Assembly: GCA_020026155.1 (NCBI GenBank)
Contig: JAHHQX010000001.1
Location: 62,001 to 126,000 of the forward strand
DNA length: 64,000 bases
Reading direction: 5' to 3'
Source of the DNA: Actinobacillus sp.
GTDB taxonomy: Bacteria; Pseudomonadota; Gammaproteobacteria; Enterobacterales; Pasteurellaceae
This document shows, piece by piece, positions 43,284 through 51,913 of this stretch. Numbering within the stretch: position 1 is the stretch's first letter; every line of letters begins with the position of its first letter. The notes beneath the pieces were generated by a model. The model did no database searches and was not told the DNA's origin. It worked only from the letters and a program-made list of their open reading frames with translations. The position numbers were made by a program, and so were the translations under genes.

Positions 43284-43895
43284 ATGAATTTTAAAAAAAC
43301 TTTACTTGGTGCAAGCATTCTTGCTGCAACTTTAGCTCTTTCTGCATGTAACGACAACAGTACTTCAGAAGCTGCAAGCCAAAGCACTTCAGCTCAAGCA
43401 AGTACAGCGACTACTGCTCAAGTTAAAGCACAAGCACACGAAGTGGTTGGTGCAACTAAAACTTTAGCAAAAGATGTTGTTGAAAATGCAAAAGCGCAAA
43501 CTCACGCAGCAGTTGCAGCAACTAAAGAAGCTGCAAGTAACTTAGAAAAAGCAGCAAAAGAACAAGCAGTAGCGGCAGTAGATTCTACTAAAGCAGCAGC
43601 AACTAATGTTCTTGATTCAGTGAAAAAAATGGCAAATGACGCGGTAGATTCTGCAAAAAATACAGCTAAAAGCGCAGTAGATGCAGTTAAAACTACAGCA
43701 GCAAATACTGTATCAGACGCAAAAGATAAAGCAGCATCAACTGTAACTCATGCAGAAGATAAAGCGGCATCAGCAGTTTCAAAAGCAGAGAACAAAGCAA
43801 GCGAAACGATGACTAAAGCAGAAGACAAAGCAGCAAACGCAGTAAATTCTGCAAGCGCAGCAATGAATAAAAAACTTTCTAGCTTACTTTCTTAA
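43284..43895 (+). CDS. Alanine-rich lipoprotein with LEA-like repeats
   Basis: 203 residues. Lipoprotein signal with lipobox LALSAC near residue 22. The rest is almost wholly helical, made of 11-residue-like A/K/D/S/T repeats (ATNVLDSVKKMANDAVDSAK, DKAASAVSKAENKASE). It resembles the N-terminal part of the DUF305 protein at 25931. Such repeats occur in stress-related and envelope-spacer proteins. No specific function can be given. Confidence 0.8.
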   Translation: MNFKKTLLGASILAATLALSACNDNSTSEAASQSTSAQASTATTAQVKAQAHEVVGATKTLAKDVVENAKAQTHAAVAATKEAASNLEKAAKEQAVAAVDSTKAAATNVLDSVKKMANDAVDSAKNTAKSAVDAVKTTAANTVSDAKDKAASTVTHAEDKAASAVSKAENKASETMTKAEDKAANAVNSASAAMNKKLSSLLS

Positions 43896-43911
43896 TTAGC
43901 TATTTAAAGCG

Positions 43912-43940
43912 TAAAAGACCGATTTATTCGGTCTTTTTTT
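43912..43940 (+). terminator. Terminator after the lipoprotein gene
   Basis: AAAAGACCGA / TCGGTCTTTT stem with a TTTATT-type loop and a T-run. Confidence 0.88.
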
Positions 43941-44010
43941 ATATGTAAAATTTTTAATAAAAATAATAAGTTGCCCAATTTAATATAACTTTCTATAATA
44001 CCGCCAAGTT

Positions 44011-44086
44011 GTTCTCATAGCTCAACGGGATAGAGCAGTTGCCTCCTAAGCGACCGATAGAGGTTCGAGTCCTCTTGGGAACGCCA
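44011..44086 (+). tRNA. tRNA-Arg (CCT)
   Basis: 76 nt with CCA encoded. The acceptor stem is GTTCTCA/TGGGAAC. The anticodon stem GTTGC/GCGAC holds loop CTCCTAA with anticodon CCT. The T-arm is AGGTTCGAGTCCT. Confidence 0.93.
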
Positions 44087-44093
44087 AAATTAC

Positions 44094-44135
44094 CACGCCC
44101 GCTTTTTCATAAAATTTTTCGAAAAAGCGGGCGTC
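44094..44135. repeat. Intergenic palindrome (ggcgt family)
   Basis: CACGCCCGCTTTTTC / GAAAAAGCGGGCGTC. The stem sequence differs from other copies on both arms together. It lies between tRNA-Arg and asnS. Confidence 0.8.
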
Positions 44136-44150
44136 TTTATTTAAAAATAA

Positions 44151-44175
44151 AAAAGACCGAATGGCTCGGTCTTTC
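44151..44175 (-). terminator. Terminator of asnS
   Basis: AAAGACCGA / TCGGTCTTT hairpin 10 bp beyond the asnS stop, with a T-run on the minus strand. Confidence 0.85.
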
Positions 44176-44184
44176 TTATATTAA

Positions 44185-45588
44185 TTAGAAATTCGCATTA
44201 CGTGGCGCACGTGGGAATGGAATTACATCACGGATATTTTGTACCCCAGTTACATAAACGATTAAACGTTCAAAACCAAGACCAAAACCTGCGTGAGGTA
44301 CGGTACCATATTTACGAAGATCACGGTACCACCAGTAATCTTCAGCTTTTAAGCCCATTTCAGCCATACGTTGATCAAGCACTTCTAAACGTTCCTCACG
44401 TTGTGAACCACCAATGATTTCACCGATTCCAGGTGCTAATACGTCCATTGCTGCAACAGTTTTACCATCATCATTTAAACGCATGTAGAATGCTTTGATA
44501 TCTTTCGGATAGTTTTTCACAACAACTGGTGCTTTGAAGTGTTCTTCAGCTAAGTAACGTTCGTGTTCAGAAGATAAATCAATACCCCATTCAACTTTAA
44601 ATTCAAAGTCTTTACCTGATTTAAGTAAGATATCGATCGCATCAGTATAATCCACTTGAACGAAGTCGGAGTTAATGAAGTTTTCTAAACGAGTGATAAC
44701 ATTTTTATCAACGCGTTGTGCGAAGAATTCTAAATCATCACGGCGTTCTTCTAAAACAGCTTTGAATACATATTTAAGCATTGCTTCAGCAAGTTTTGCA
44801 TCATCTTCTAATGTTGCAAAAGCAAATTCAGGCTCAACCATCCAGAACTCAGCTAAGTGACGAGTGGTGTTAGAGTTTTCAGCACGGAAAGTCGGACCGA
44901 AGGTATAAACTTTGCTTAATGCGCAAGCATAAGTTTCCGCATTTAATTGACCAGACACAGTTAAGAAAGATTCTTTACCAAAGAAGTCTTGGCTATAATC
45001 TACTTTGCCTTCTTCTGTGCGTGGTAAGTTTTCTAAATCTAATGTAGAAACACGGAACATCTCGCCAGCACCTTCAGTGTCAGATGCAGTGATTAATGGG
45101 GTTGCTACCCAATAGAAACCTTGTTCTTGGAAGAAACGATGAATTGCACCTGCAAGACAGCTACGTACACGTGCAACCGCACCAATGATATTTGTACGTG
45201 GGCGAAGGTGAGCCACTTCACGTAAATATTCAATACTGTGGCGTTTTGCTGCCATTGGATAAGTGTCAGGATCTTCAACCCAACCAACAACTTTTACCGC
45301 GCTTGCTTGAAGTTCAACCGCTTGACCAGCTGCCGGAGATTCCACAACCACACCTGTTACTTCAACTGCGCAACCTGTAGTTAAACGTAAAACTTCGCTT
45401 TCATAGTTTGGAAGATCATTATTTGCAATCGCTTGGATTGGATCAAAACAAGAACCGTCATAAACCGCTAAAAAAGAAAGTCCCGCTTTTGAATCACGAC
45501 GGGTACGAATCCAACCTTGCACAGTGACTGTTTCACCAACGGCAACCTTACCTTGCAGCACGTCAGCAACAGATGCTACTTTTGTCAT
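44185..45588 (-). CDS. asnS: Asparaginyl-tRNA synthetase
   Basis: 467 residues, the normal length. It has an N-terminal OB-fold anticodon domain (VTVQGWIRTRRDSKAGLSF) and a class II catalytic core with motif 2 (TFGPTFRAENSNTTRHLAEFWMVE, abbreviated) and motif 3 (GFGLGFERLI). It charges tRNA-Asn in the cytoplasm. It is monocistronic with its own terminator. Confidence 0.97.
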   Translation of the reverse strand: MTKVASVADVLQGKVAVGETVTVQGWIRTRRDSKAGLSFLAVYDGSCFDPIQAIANNDLPNYESEVLRLTTGCAVEVTGVVVESPAAGQAVELQASAVKVVGWVEDPDTYPMAAKRHSIEYLREVAHLRPRTNIIGAVARVRSCLAGAIHRFFQEQGFYWVATPLITASDTEGAGEMFRVSTLDLENLPRTEEGKVDYSQDFFGKESFLTVSGQLNAETYACALSKVYTFGPTFRAENSNTTRHLAEFWMVEPEFAFATLEDDAKLAEAMLKYVFKAVLEERRDDLEFFAQRVDKNVITRLENFINSDFVQVDYTDAIDILLKSGKDFEFKVEWGIDLSSEHERYLAEEHFKAPVVVKNYPKDIKAFYMRLNDDGKTVAAMDVLAPGIGEIIGGSQREERLEVLDQRMAEMGLKAEDYWWYRDLRKYGTVPHAGFGLGFERLIVYVTGVQNIRDVIPFPRAPRNANF

Positions 45589-45766
45589 ATTTACCTCTAA
45601 TTTTTATAAAAAACGTCGCATTTTACCGTATTTCTTACCCAAAACTAAAGGGTTAGCAACGAAAAAAGCGAATTTTTCCACGCCAAGATTTTCGGGAAAA
45701 ATTATATGGAAAAAGAAATCCACTTAAAAAAAGAATAATTGTAATATCTCCATGGCGAAAGATACA

Positions 45767-45795
45767 AAAAAAGCGCCCGAAGGCGCCTTTTTACT
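45767..45795 (-). terminator. Terminator of the yjeM gene
   Basis: Minus strand AGGCGCC-TTCG-GGCGCTT hairpin with a UUCG-type loop followed by a T-run. Confidence 0.9.
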
Positions 45796-45803
45796 AAATG
45801 TAA

Positions 45804-47309
45804 TTATCTACTAGCTTGGCGTTTTTGATGACGGCTATAAACAATATAACCTACGATACCAAATAGAATTGGACCACATACCATTGCAACAGATTGGAAC
45901 ACGCCACCTTTATCGCGTTGTACAACGGGTTCAATAATAGCAAAGAAATTAGCGAAGCCGATAATTAAAGTCACAATCACCGCAAAAATTGTTGCTGTAC
46001 GTTGTGTTTTAAATACCATAAATGATTTTCCAAATTCTCCAGCCAATTGTTTTTTCTTAAAGAAAATAAAGGCAACAGATAAGAATACGTAAGGAATAGA
46101 CATCGCTACGTTTGTCATTAGGGTAAGAACACGGAAGAATTGTGAAGCATTTTGACCACCGAATGATACGAACGCAATGAGAATAATAACCAACACCGCT
46201 TGTGCCCACATTGCATTTGCTGGCATATCATTTTTATTCATACGGCATAATTTTTCTGGCCAAATACCTTTTGGTGAACCTTCAATTAAAGTACGTAATG
46301 GAGAGTAAGATAAGATAAAGAAGGCACTCACAAGGGAAATAAACATTGAGGCACCCACATAACGCGCCATCCAGTTACCTAAAACGATAGCCGTAGATTG
46401 ATCCGCACCAAAACTGATTCCTAACTGATAACCTAAATTATTCAAGACAATATAAGCCACATTACCCATATGCACTTTATCGCTGTGGAGAACCTCACCC
46501 CAGTTTGTAAAAGCACCACACGCTAAAATACCTAATGCATAACCGAGTGCTACGACAACTGCGGCAATTAAAATTCCTTTCGGGAAGTTTCTTTCAGGAT
46601 CTTTAATTTCATCAGCTAATGTCCCGATTGCTTCCAATCCACCAAAAGAGAAGAGGGCAAAGGTTAAAAATGCTAGCATGCCCAATGTAGATTGATATTC
46701 ATGCATTGGTGAAACAGTAAATGATTGAACAACATTTTCAATAGGTTGAGCTAAATGACCATTTTTTAAATAAACTACTAAGCCACCTAAAATCAAAACA
46801 ACGTTTAAAAATGCAGTCGCGATACCGCCCACAGTTGCCACTTTACTAATGTTTCCTAATCCGCGACTACCAATAGCGGTAACGATAATAACGAGGATAA
46901 TGCCTAAAACCCCTAACGTTTGAACGGAACTTAATCCAAAAAGTGACCAAGTTGCAGTTTGGTCTTGACCATAGAAAGCATAACTTAAAATTAGCCACAA
47001 GCTAGAGCTGACAGAAACCATCCATACTGCATAAGACGCGTACCACATAAAGGTCCCGATAAAAGCAAAACCACCGCCTACGGATTTATCCATCCAAGCA
47101 AGAATCCCCCCTTTTTCTTTACGAAATGCAGCCCCATATTCAGAGATCATGAAAGCGTAAGGAATAAAGAAGAATAGAGCGATGAAAAAATACCAAGGAA
47201 TGGCAGCATAGCCCATGAGATAAAAGGAACGAGGCATATTGGCAAAGCCATATACCGACGAGAAGATCATTAAGATCAATGCAATAAGCGTTAATTTTTT
47301 TTGAGGCAT
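45804..47309 (-). CDS. yjeM: APC-family amino-acid transporter, YjeM type
   Basis: 501 residues with about twelve membrane helices. It opens KLTLIALILMIFSSVYGFAN and contains SFGGLEAIGTLADEIKDPER, the helix 6 segment of glutamate/GABA-type exchangers, and NFPKGILIAAVVVALGYALG. It resembles E. coli YjeM, whose substrate is not established. Inner-membrane amino-acid antiport is inferred from the family. The gene is monocistronic. Confidence 0.88.
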   Translation of the reverse strand: MPQKKLTLIALILMIFSSVYGFANMPRSFYLMGYAAIPWYFFIALFFFIPYAFMISEYGAAFRKEKGGILAWMDKSVGGGFAFIGTFMWYASYAVWMVSVSSSLWLILSYAFYGQDQTATWSLFGLSSVQTLGVLGIILVIIVTAIGSRGLGNISKVATVGGIATAFLNVVLILGGLVVYLKNGHLAQPIENVVQSFTVSPMHEYQSTLGMLAFLTFALFSFGGLEAIGTLADEIKDPERNFPKGILIAAVVVALGYALGILACGAFTNWGEVLHSDKVHMGNVAYIVLNNLGYQLGISFGADQSTAIVLGNWMARYVGASMFISLVSAFFILSYSPLRTLIEGSPKGIWPEKLCRMNKNDMPANAMWAQAVLVIILIAFVSFGGQNASQFFRVLTLMTNVAMSIPYVFLSVAFIFFKKKQLAGEFGKSFMVFKTQRTATIFAVIVTLIIGFANFFAIIEPVVQRDKGGVFQSVAMVCGPILFGIVGYIVYSRHQKRQASR

Positions 47310-47457
47310 TTGAATGTAGTCCTTTAGGGTTAGTAGTTTCGAAGTCGCCAGAGCATAACACTTTGTTCATCTTTTTTTTATGAGAAAGATCACAAAAAAC
47401 AACATTCATTATAAATAAAAAGCTATTTCGAGTGTGTTTGTATAAATTTTAGACAAC

Positions 47458-47482
47458 AAAAAACGCCTCGGTTAGAGGCGTT
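47458..47482 (-). terminator. Former guaA terminator, now separated from guaA
   Basis: Minus strand AACGCCTC-TAACC-GAGGCGTT followed by a T-run. It lies just beyond the duplicated guaA 3' end, where the terminator of an uninterrupted guaA would be. Confidence 0.8.
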
Positions 47483-47498
47483 TGTTTTATTCTCGGTT

Positions 47499-47551
47499 AA
47501 CTATTCCCACTCAATCGTTGCAGGTGGTTTACCTGAGATGTCGTAGACGAC
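47499..47551 (-). repeat. Distal 53-bp copy of the guaA 3' end (att-like)
   Basis: Identical to 49577-49629, covering the guaA stop codon and its last 16 or so codons (PPATIEWE end). It diverges immediately after 47551. Confidence 0.93.
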
Positions 47552-47604
47552 ACAGAGTGTGATAGTGCATTCGTATCTATAGATGGTCATTTTATAAAAT
47601 TAAG

Positions 47605-48813
47605 CTATCTATTCGATGATATATCACTTTTTTTATTAATGATGCTTTCTAAATGCTCAATCTGTCTTTTTATTCCTTTTTCACCTTCATTTTTTAGTTC
47701 TTGATGTCTATATTGGGATTCAAGTTCCCAGCTATGTTCTTCACTTGGTACTAAATGGGTTACGTATACCTGCATATTTTCTTCTATCGGTTTTATGAAT
47801 GGTTGTTTATTATTAAAATAATGTGTATAGAGGGTTTGGTTGCTTATTCCTTTGGGTAAACAATTTTCTAAATTACTGATACCTTCCTGATCAAAATCGA
47901 AAAGAAAAACAATATTTTTATTCTTTACTAAATCTTTAAAAAAAGGAATAACTTTGAAGGTCTTAACCAAATCGGGCATGTTACATGCTCCTTTACACTC
48001 AATAAATTTATATCTATAATTTTTTAGATATTTCTCAAAGTTACTAACATCATTCTTTCCTTCTACAAAGACAATAAGCTCATACTTTTGATTAAAAATA
48101 GATTCTAGAACACCAAATTCACCATAGTATACAAATTGGGGTGCAAGCCGTTTTAAGATATCTCTTTTTCCTTCTTCATTATTTGCACATTTTAATTCGT
48201 TAGATTCTTTTAATTCAAATAATTCTTCTGGTAGTATTTCAACAACTGTTGAGGGAGAATGTGTGGTGAGAATGATTTTTATATTTTTAAATTTTTCTTT
48301 AATAATTTGGACGTATTTTTTTGCTAAAGATGGATTTAAATTTGCATCAAATTCATCAAGCATAATCATTTCAAGATCTGAGTCTTTAGCTACAAAATAG
48401 TAACAGATAAGCTCAAATATAATTTTCTCACCACTTGAAAGTGAATCAAAATATATATATTTTTCTTTATTATTATCTTTATTTTTATTAAATCTAACAA
48501 ATGCTATATCATAGTTTGATGCATAATTTTGAGGAGATACTAATTTATAATTAAAATATCCTTTTTGATTATATTCTAATAACTCATCATTAATGTATTC
48601 CCATAATTTCTTTGTCTTAGTTTTAGAACTTTTTGATTTAAAATCTTGATATATTTTATCAGACATTTTTTGGATGATTGATTCTAATGAGGAGAATTGT
48701 TCCATAAGTAATTTATAGATATATTCTTTTAAGCTATTTTCACTTTTTATTTTTGATTTATTCCTAATTTGTTTTTTTAATTTTCCTTCAATAGATTTTT
48801 TTTTTCGTTTCAA
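47605..48813 (-). CDS. ATPase/TOPRIM nuclease, C-terminal part (broken gene)
   Basis: 402 codons from a TTG at 48813 with no ribosome site. This is really the continuation of the ORF at 48788-49423 in another frame. It contains the ABC signature (DSLSSGEKIIFELICYYF), Walker B (EMIMLDEFDANLNP) and the H-loop (LTTHSPS). A TOPRIM domain follows, with acidic motifs (LIVFVEGKNDV, NIVFLFDFDQEG). ATPase plus TOPRIM proteins of the OLD and PARIS (AriA/AriB) kinds defend against phage. Exact class cannot be fixed by eye. Confidence 0.85.
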   Translation of the reverse strand: MKRKKKSIEGKLKKQIRNKSKIKSENSLKEYIYKLLMEQFSSLESIIQKMSDKIYQDFKSKSSKTKTKKLWEYINDELLEYNQKGYFNYKLVSPQNYASNYDIAFVRFNKNKDNNKEKYIYFDSLSSGEKIIFELICYYFVAKDSDLEMIMLDEFDANLNPSLAKKYVQIIKEKFKNIKIILTTHSPSTVVEILPEELFELKESNELKCANNEEGKRDILKRLAPQFVYYGEFGVLESIFNQKYELIVFVEGKNDVSNFEKYLKNYRYKFIECKGACNMPDLVKTFKVIPFFKDLVKNKNIVFLFDFDQEGISNLENCLPKGISNQTLYTHYFNNKQPFIKPIEENMQVYVTHLVPSEEHSWELESQYRHQELKNEGEKGIKRQIEHLESIINKKSDISSNR

Positions 48814-49423
48814 ATTTTATCTTTGCTTCTGGAGTAAGTGAATTATCTTCATATCGAGAGTATATATTTCTTCCTGTTTTTATACCATAATCAATTTCAT
48901 TATTATCTTTATTTTTATTTAATTCAGAAATCATTCCATTTTTAATATCTTGCTGTGTAAGAATCCCTAAGTTAGTTTGTATGTTTTCTAGTGTATCAAG
49001 TTGATATTCTGCTAATATATCAGCAATTTTTTTTAACCAATTATATCCTTCTTCATAAGAAAGAGAATCCTCATTAAATAGGGCAGAGTAAAAATCTGTT
49101 TTATCCATAAATGGATGATTTCTTATGAAACCAAATTTATAAACACGTTCAACTTTTTCAATGATCTCATCAAAAGAAATATTGTCAGCACGTCGAGTAA
49201 AACGGTAAGATGGTTGCCAACCTCTTTCATTATTTTGAGACTGAGATGTTTTGATAAAAACTTTCTCTCTATTTGGATGGGTTTCATATAGATATTTTAA
49301 TATTGTTGACTTACCGCAGCCATTTAGACCTGTAATTACAGCTAAGGGACTATTGAATGTTAAAGTAATATCATTAGAAATACCTTTATACCCTTTAGGA
49401 ATCGTATATGATTTTTGTTTCAT
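48788..49423 (-). CDS. ATPase/TOPRIM nuclease, N-terminal part (broken gene)
   Basis: 211 residues from the ATG at 49423, which has TTGGAG seven bases upstream. It carries Walker A (ITGLNGCGKSTILKYLYE) and the start of the SMC/ABC-like lid. It ends in ETKKKIY at a TGA just past an A10 tract (48796-48805). One base fewer would join it to the 402-codon frame and give a protein of about 610 residues. The gene is therefore either a recent frameshift or switched by slippage at the A tract. Very AT-rich compared with guaA. Confidence 0.85.
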   Translation of the reverse strand: MKQKSYTIPKGYKGISNDITLTFNSPLAVITGLNGCGKSTILKYLYETHPNREKVFIKTSQSQNNERGWQPSYRFTRRADNISFDEIIEKVERVYKFGFIRNHPFMDKTDFYSALFNEDSLSYEEGYNWLKKIADILAEYQLDTLENIQTNLGILTQQDIKNGMISELNKNKDNNEIDYGIKTGRNIYSRYEDNSLTPEAKIKFETKKKIY

Positions 49424-49519
49424 TATGTTCTCCAATTTATATATATTTAAGATATAACTATAATTTTACCAACTTTATTCTTTATTTAAAGTTTTTTGTT
49501 TATACATATATGTCGGAAA

Positions 49520-49562
49520 TTAAAAATCCCCACTAATTTCTATAAAGATATTAGTGAGGATT
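49520..49562 (-). terminator. Island-borne terminator for guaA
   Basis: Minus strand ATCCTCACTAATATC / GAAATTAGTGGGGAT hairpin followed by TTTTTAAT, directly after the restored guaA stop. It replaces the original terminator at 47458-47482. Confidence 0.8.
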
Positions 49563-49576
49563 ATGGACTATTAGGA

Positions 49577-49629
49577 AACTATTCCCACTCAATCGTTGCA
49601 GGTGGTTTACCTGAGATGTCGTAGACGAC
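49577..49629 (-). repeat. 53-bp repeat within the 3' end of guaA (att-like)
   Basis: Perfect match to 47499-47551. It forms the true 3' end of guaA, including its stop at 49579. Confidence 0.93.
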
Positions 49630-51138
49630 GCGGGAGATGCCGTCAACTTCGTTGATGATGCGGTTGGAGATTTTACCTAAAAGATCGTAAGGTAAATGTG
49701 CCCAGTGCGCGGTCATAAAGTCGATAGTTTCAACGGCACGGAGTGCGATAACCCAATCGTATTTACGACCATCACCCATAACGCCAACAGATTTCACTGG
49801 AAGGAATACCGCAAAAGCTTGGCTTACTTTGTAGTAGTAATCGGCTTTGTGTAATTCTTCAATAAAGATTGCGTCAGCACGACGGAGTAGGTCGCAGTAT
49901 TCTTTTTGAATTTCACCCAATACGCGTACGCCTAGACCTGGACCTGGGAATGGGTGGCGGTTAAGCATTTCTTCTGGTAAGCCAAGTGCTAAACCGATAC
50001 GACGTACTTCATCCTTAAATAATTCACGAAGTGGTTCAACTAGACCAAGTTTCATGTAATCTGGCAAACCGCCTACGTTATGGTGTGATTTAATAACGTG
50101 TGCTTTACCGGTTTTGCTTGCTGCAGATTCGATAACATCTGGGTAAATAGTGCCTTGCGCTAACCATTTAACATTGGTTTGTTTATGCGATTCTTCATCA
50201 AAAACATCAACGAAAACTTTCCCAATCATTTTACGTTTTGCTTCTGGATCGGTTAAGCCTTTTAATGCGTCAAGGAAGCGATCTTCTGCGTCTACGCGGA
50301 TAATGTTTAAACCAAAACGGTCGCCAAACATTTCCATAACTTGATCTGCTTCATTTAAACGAAGAAGACCATTGTCAACGAATACACAGTGTAATTTATC
50401 GCCGATAGCACGGTGAAGAAGAAGGGCAGTGACTGATGAATCTACGCCACCAGAAAGACCTAAGATAACTTCGTCGTCACCAACTTGTTCTTTAATGCGT
50501 TTTACGGCATCTTCGATGATATTTGCTGGTGTCCATTCTGTTTTACAACCGCAGATTTCCACGACAAAGTTAGTGAGTAATCCTAAACCACATTTAGTGT
50601 GCGTTACTTCAGGGTGGAATTGTACGCCATAGAATTGACGGCTTTCATCGCTCATTGCCGCGATTGGACAAGTTGGAGTAGAAGCGATGGTTTGGAAACC
50701 CTCTGGTAAACGCGTTACTTTATCACCGTGGCTCATCCAAACATCTAATTTATTGTTTTCACTTGCTAATTTTGCGAATAAACGATCAACTGCGTTAAGT
50801 TCGATTTCTGCATAACCAAATTCACGTTGGTTAGAACCTTCAGTTAAGCCACCAAGTTGCATTGCCATGGTTTGCATACCGTAGCAAATCCCAAGCACTG
50901 GCACACCTGCATTAAATACATATTCTGGCGCAACTGGGCTATTTTCTTCAGTCGTACTTTCTGGACCACCAGAAAGGATAATCCCTTTTGGATTAAATTC
51001 ACGGATCTGTTCTTCCGTCACATCCCACGCCCAAAGTTCACAATACACCCCAATTTCACGAATACGACGTGCAATAAGTTGAGTATATTGAGAACCGAAG
51101 TCGAGGATGAGGATTTTGTCATGATGTATATTTGTCAT
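49579..51138 (-). CDS. guaA: GMP synthase (glutamine-hydrolysing)
   Basis: 519 residues. N-terminal glutamine amidotransferase (LDFGSQYTQLIARR; catalytic Cys in GICYGMQ; VQFHPEVTH), PP-loop synthase (GLSGGVDSSVTALLL) and C-terminal dimerisation domain ending PPATIEWE. It converts XMP to GMP. It normally follows guaB directly; here a Doc-type gene lies between. The last codons are supplied by an att-like repeat and remain intact. Confidence 0.97.
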   Translation of the reverse strand: MTNIHHDKILILDFGSQYTQLIARRIREIGVYCELWAWDVTEEQIREFNPKGIILSGGPESTTEENSPVAPEYVFNAGVPVLGICYGMQTMAMQLGGLTEGSNQREFGYAEIELNAVDRLFAKLASENNKLDVWMSHGDKVTRLPEGFQTIASTPTCPIAAMSDESRQFYGVQFHPEVTHTKCGLGLLTNFVVEICGCKTEWTPANIIEDAVKRIKEQVGDDEVILGLSGGVDSSVTALLLHRAIGDKLHCVFVDNGLLRLNEADQVMEMFGDRFGLNIIRVDAEDRFLDALKGLTDPEAKRKMIGKVFVDVFDEESHKQTNVKWLAQGTIYPDVIESAASKTGKAHVIKSHHNVGGLPDYMKLGLVEPLRELFKDEVRRIGLALGLPEEMLNRHPFPGPGLGVRVLGEIQKEYCDLLRRADAIFIEELHKADYYYKVSQAFAVFLPVKSVGVMGDGRKYDWVIALRAVETIDFMTAHWAHLPYDLLGKISNRIINEVDGISRVVYDISGKPPATIEWE

Positions 51139-51154
51139 TTTTAACCTAAATAAT

Positions 51155-51901
51155 CTATATTTTTGCTAACCAGTCAAGAACTTGTCCACGTAACTTAATT
51201 AGTGTTCCAATTTTTTCTGTGAGTCCAATTCCATTGTTATAAAATCTAGCACTATCCCAGCCATTAGTAGCGGTTAGTTTCAATTTTTTTCTTAATTTTT
51301 TAATATATGCGATATCATAATCTTCTGTTCCAGAACACCCTTTTATTTTTATTTTAGTTACTAATTTATTAGTAGTTTTTGAATGAATTTCTCCTCTGGA
51401 TTCTACGAGACTTATTCTAAATCCGGCAAGATCTAGAAGTTTTTTTAATTCACTGAAGGAAAGTTGCTGTTCATTTTTTTGAACTTTTCGAGAGTTTTTT
51501 CTAAGAAATTCACGAATACTTTTAAGTTCATCTTTTCTGTCATCAGCTACTTCATGTGCAGCGACTTTGCGAGTAAATTCAAATAACTCCTCATCAGTAC
51601 ATTTATCTAGCCAAATACCACAATTATCTAGATAACACATAGTTAATAATAGCGACGTACGTTTATTTCCATTATGGAAACAATGATTTGCAATAATAGC
51701 GTGAAATAATGCAGCCGCTTTATCTAATGGAGTTTTAAATGCATCTTTTCCATCAACACTTGTAAATGGGCGATAAATTGCAGACTCTAGGAGATCTTTA
51801 TTTTTTATTCCTGGTGGTGAAATAGGATCTTCTGAGTTAGCATAATGGTTTGTAAGATACTTATGGACTTCAATTGCATCTTCTATAGTTATCATATTCA
51901 T
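51155..51901 (-). CDS. Fic/Doc-family protein with a C-terminal extension
   Basis: 248 residues from the ATG at 51901, with AAAGGT eight bases upstream. Residues 1-125 form a Doc-type domain with the Fic motif HCFHNGNKRTSLLL and a leading helix (TIEDAIEVHKYL). Doc toxins phosphorylate EF-Tu, while other Fic proteins add AMP. The remaining 120 residues (QLSFSELKKLLDLAGFRISL ... RGQVLDWLAKI) are not part of Doc and I do not recognise them. No phd-like antitoxin is adjacent. It sits between guaB and guaA on the same strand, so it is probably co-transcribed with them. Confidence 0.85.
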   Translation of the reverse strand: MNMITIEDAIEVHKYLTNHYANSEDPISPPGIKNKDLLESAIYRPFTSVDGKDAFKTPLDKAAALFHAIIANHCFHNGNKRTSLLLTMCYLDNCGIWLDKCTDEELFEFTRKVAAHEVADDRKDELKSIREFLRKNSRKVQKNEQQLSFSELKKLLDLAGFRISLVESRGEIHSKTTNKLVTKIKIKGCSGTEDYDIAYIKKLRKKLKLTATNGWDSARFYNNGIGLTEKIGTLIKLRGQVLDWLAKI

Positions 51902-51913
51902 GTTCACATACCT

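Larger units (their letters stand above)
47499..49576. mobile_element. Small integrated island at the guaA 3' end
   Basis: 2,078 bp bounded by perfect 53-bp copies of the guaA 3' end (47499-47551 and 49577-49629). The right copy restores guaA. The content is strongly AT-rich and holds one broken ATPase/TOPRIM gene and a replacement terminator. No integrase remains. The 3' end of guaA is a known target for tyrosine-recombinase islands, so the copies are probably att sites. Confidence 0.85.
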
